Source of the DNA: an uncultured Hymenobacter sp.
GTDB taxonomy: Bacteria > Bacteroidota > Bacteroidia > Cytophagales > Hymenobacteraceae
Assembly: GCA_937871705.1 (NCBI GenBank)
Contig: CALMOO010000252.1
Span: 1-8,044, forward strand
Direction of reading: 5' to 3'
Length of the DNA: 8,044 nt
Shown here: piece by piece, positions 6,472 to 8,044 of the stretch
Numbering within the stretch: position 1 is the stretch's first letter
Layout of the letters: each line of letters begins with the position of its first letter
Notes under the pieces: model-generated
What the model saw: the letters and a program-made list of their open reading frames with translations, nothing else
What the model was told of the DNA's origin: nothing
Databases searched by the model: none
Program-made: the position numbers and the translations under genes

Positions 6472-6513
6472 AGCCCTCGCCACCCCAGTTTTCAGCTGGC
6501 TGTGGCGGGGGCT
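6472..6513 (+). terminator. Long hairpin terminator after the 729-residue cargo gene
   Basis: AGCCCTCGCCAC (6472-6483) pairs with GTGGCGGGGGCT (6502-6513) over 12 bp with one T-G wobble. The apical part adds an inner CCAG/CTGG pairing. The T-rich sequence after it (TCTGGCTTTATTTT) is interrupted, so termination may be less sharp than at 2471 or 3991. A small hairpin AGCGC/GCGCT (6447-6460) lies between it and the stop codon. Confidence 0.75.
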
Positions 6514-6620
6514 TCTGGCTTTATTTTCCCCTGTCCTGCCGTATAGTTGGATACGCTGTTTGGTGCTGGACTACTGCGAAGTAAGTCGCTTCGCCTGCAG
6601 CCCTACCCCTTCGTAATGTT

Positions 6621-6656
6621 GCGCTGACTATTATTGATAGCAAGGTGGCGCTGACT
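6621..6656 (+). repeat. 9-bp direct repeat GCGCTGACT upstream of the peptidase gene
   Basis: GCGCTGACT occurs at 6621-6629 and 6648-6656, a 27-bp period, with the second copy ending 16 bp before the ATG at 6673. Between them lies TATTATTG (6629-6636), one mismatch from TAnnTTTG. The arrangement could be a paired regulator site overlapping a promoter, but a chance repeat is possible. Confidence 0.3.
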
Positions 6657-6672
6657 CAATTTAATTTCTTGT

Positions 6673-8044
6673 ATGCATACTTCTATCGGGCGGTGGCTGC
6701 AGCTGGCCGGATTGGCATTGTTTGCGGCGTTGGTAGTGTACCTCATCCGGCCACCGCGTCCCCTGACGGTCGATGCGCCGACTACGGAATTTGCGGCGGG
6801 CCGGGCCTTACGCGACGTGGCGGCGATTGCGCAGCGGCCCCACAGCCTGGGTAGTGCCGCCCATGCCGATGTGCAGGCCTACATTCTGCGCCGCTGCCGG
6901 GAGTTGGGCGTGCCCCCAGTGGTGCAAGACACCAGCGTGTTGGTAGCCAACGGTGGCCAGGTAATAGTGGGCCGGGTGCAGAATATTATGGCCCGCCTAC
7001 CCGGCCGCGAGCGCGGCGGCAAGGCCGTGCTGGTGCTGGCGCACTACGACTCGCAGCCCCATACGCCCGGCGCCGGCGACGACGCAGCCGGCGTGGCCGC
7101 CATGCTCGAAACCCTGCGGGCGCTACGCGCGGGTCCGCCGCTGGCGCACGACGTTATCTGGCTTTTTACCGATGGCGAGGAAGCCGACCTGCTAGGAGCC
7201 CGCGCCTATGCCGCCGATACCGGGCGCTTGCGCCGCGAGGTGGGGGTAGCGCTCAACTTTGAGGGGCGTGGCAACCAGGGACCGAGCCTGACGTTTGAGG
7301 TCAGCTCGCAGAATGGCTGGGTGATGCGCGAATATGCCCGCGCGGTGGCCCGGCCGCTGGCTTCGTCGCTGTTTTACGAGGTATACCGCCACTTACCTAA
7401 TAATACCGACTTCACGCCGCTGCGCCAGGCGGGCATCACAGGGCTGAACTTTGCCTACGTGGGCGGCTACAGCTACTACCACAGTCCGGCCGACACGCCT
7501 GCCCACCTCGACCTAGGCTCGTTGCAGCATCAAGGCGACTACATGCTGCGCCTGGTGCGGCACTTTGGCAGCATCTCACTCATTCAAACCAAGGCGCCGG
7601 ATTACACCTTTTTTAACCCCATCGGCAGCTGGCTGGTGCGCTATCCCGCCACCTGGAATTTACCACTGACCCTGGTTACGGTGGTCCTGCTGCTAGCCGT
7701 AGCGGCGCTGGCCAACAGTAGGCGCCTGCTGAGTTGGCCCAGCTTGCTAGGAGGCGCGTTGAGCTGGTTGGGCAGCCTGGTCTTGGCATTGGCAGCGGGC
7801 TGGGGCCTGCTGGCGGGCGTGCGGGTGTTGTATCCGCAGTACGAGGCTTTTTATGATGGCGCGTTCTACAATGTGCTGGCTTACCAAGTGGCGCTATTGG
7901 CGCTGGCCGGGGCGGTATTTGCCGCCTGCTACGGCTGGCTGAGCCAGCGCGTGCGGCCCGATGCGCTGGTAGGCGGCGCGCTGCTGGTAGTGGCCCCGCT
8001 GCTCGGGCTGCTGGGCACGGTGACGGGCATCATGGGTGCCTTCA
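6673..8044 (+). CDS. Membrane-bound M28 family zinc peptidase, C-terminally cut by the window edge
   Basis: An ATG at 6673 opens a frame that continues past the window, so 457 residues are visible. It is the first start after an in-frame TGA at 6652. Residues 8-25 form an N-terminal membrane anchor. The M28 domain (about 40-300) carries the co-catalytic zinc set: H124 (LAHYDS), bridging D136 (GAGDDAAG), catalytic E169 and ligand E170 (FTDGEEADLLGAR), E197 (NFEGRG) and H270 (YYHSPADT). All are intact, so it should be an active metallo-aminopeptidase or related hydrolase. After about residue 328 come several hydrophobic segments (331-347, 360-385, 398-421, 431 to the end). Domain order resembles the ERMP1/Fxna and vacuolar membrane protease (PFF1-like) branch: N-terminal anchor, M28 domain, polytopic tail. 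That group is longer, so a substantial C-terminal part is probably missing. A periplasmic active site is inferred. There is no Shine-Dalgarno; the leader is A/T-rich. Confidence 0.93.
   Translation, partial: MHTSIGRWLQLAGLALFAALVVYLIRPPRPLTVDAPTTEFAAGRALRDVAAIAQRPHSLGSAAHADVQAYILRRCRELGVPPVVQDTSVLVANGGQVIVGRVQNIMARLPGRERGGKAVLVLAHYDSQPHTPGAGDDAAGVAAMLETLRALRAGPPLAHDVIWLFTDGEEADLLGARAYAADTGRLRREVGVALNFEGRGNQGPSLTFEVSSQNGWVMREYARAVARPLASSLFYEVYRHLPNNTDFTPLRQAGITGLNFAYVGGYSYYHSPADTPAHLDLGSLQHQGDYMLRLVRHFGSISLIQTKAPDYTFFNPIGSWLVRYPATWNLPLTLVTVVLLLAVAALANSRRLLSWPSLLGGALSWLGSLVLALAAGWGLLAGVRVLYPQYEAFYDGAFYNVLAYQVALLALAGAVFAACYGWLSQRVRPDALVGGALLVVAPLLGLLGTVTGIMGAF

Noticed and set aside
6070..6483. 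137-codon minus-strand frame over the end of the 729-residue cargo gene
   Set aside because: It lies opposite the high-GC C-terminal cassette, where antisense frames stay open by composition, and it starts inside the terminator hairpin region. Its residues (Arg, Ala and His rich) look like a shadow translation.
6576..6594. Hairpin GCGAAG/CTTCGC as a second terminator or RNA element
   Set aside because: A 6-bp stem with a 7-nt loop and no T-tract after it is not enough to call a terminator or structured RNA.
6645..6854. 69-codon plus-strand frame starting at a GTG before the peptidase gene
   Set aside because: It overlaps the M28 gene in another frame. The M28 frame from 6673 has complete zinc-binding motifs, so this one is a shadow.

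Overview
The window looks like chromosomal DNA from a fairly GC-rich member of the Bacteroidota, most like Hymenobacter and relatives (Cytophagales). Two secreted proteins end in type IX secretion (T9SS) sorting domains, a system known from this phylum. Starts generally lack Shine-Dalgarno sequences and sit behind A/T-rich leaders. Three intergenic boxes match the Bacteroidetes -7 consensus TAnnTTTG. An AraC-type regulator has a membrane-embedded N-terminal half, a form common in this phylum. The genus is inference; no rRNA or tRNA is present to confirm it.

Layout. Left, minus strand: the N-terminal 50 codons of a small exported protein or lipoprotein (151 to 1, running off the edge), preceded by a membrane-anchored AraC-family regulator (1524 to 241). 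These two may form an operon. A short divergent gap (1525-1607) leads to a plus-strand stand-alone 3'-5' exonuclease of the PolB-like DEDDy family (1608-2444), closed by a clear terminator (2471-2498). An A/T-rich gap of about 350 bp precedes a 345-residue secreted protein with fibronectin-III-like modules and a T9SS C-terminal domain (2851-3888; terminator 3991-4018). After another A/T-rich gap comes a 729-residue T9SS cargo protein (4249-6438) with a beta-rich passenger and the same type of C-terminal module; it ends in a long hairpin. The right end is a membrane-bound M28 zinc peptidase (6673 to beyond 8044), open at the window edge.

The genes are mostly independent transcription units; four of the five intergenic junctions hold a terminator and/or a promoter-like box. 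The common theme of the right two thirds is the cell envelope: two T9SS cargo proteins sharing a homologous C-terminal cassette, then a membrane peptidase whose active site is probably periplasmic. No T9SS machinery gene is in view.

I see no CRISPR array, transposase, integrase, tRNA, rRNA or obvious defence or biosynthetic system. The observations most worth following are: (i) a recurrent, strand-biased 9-mer CCCTACCCC, whose complement matches the E. coli KOPS consensus; (ii) an abrupt base-composition change inside the 729-residue cargo gene at its module boundary; (iii) an isolated perfect Shine-Dalgarno with a tiny ORF in the leader of the 345-residue cargo gene.
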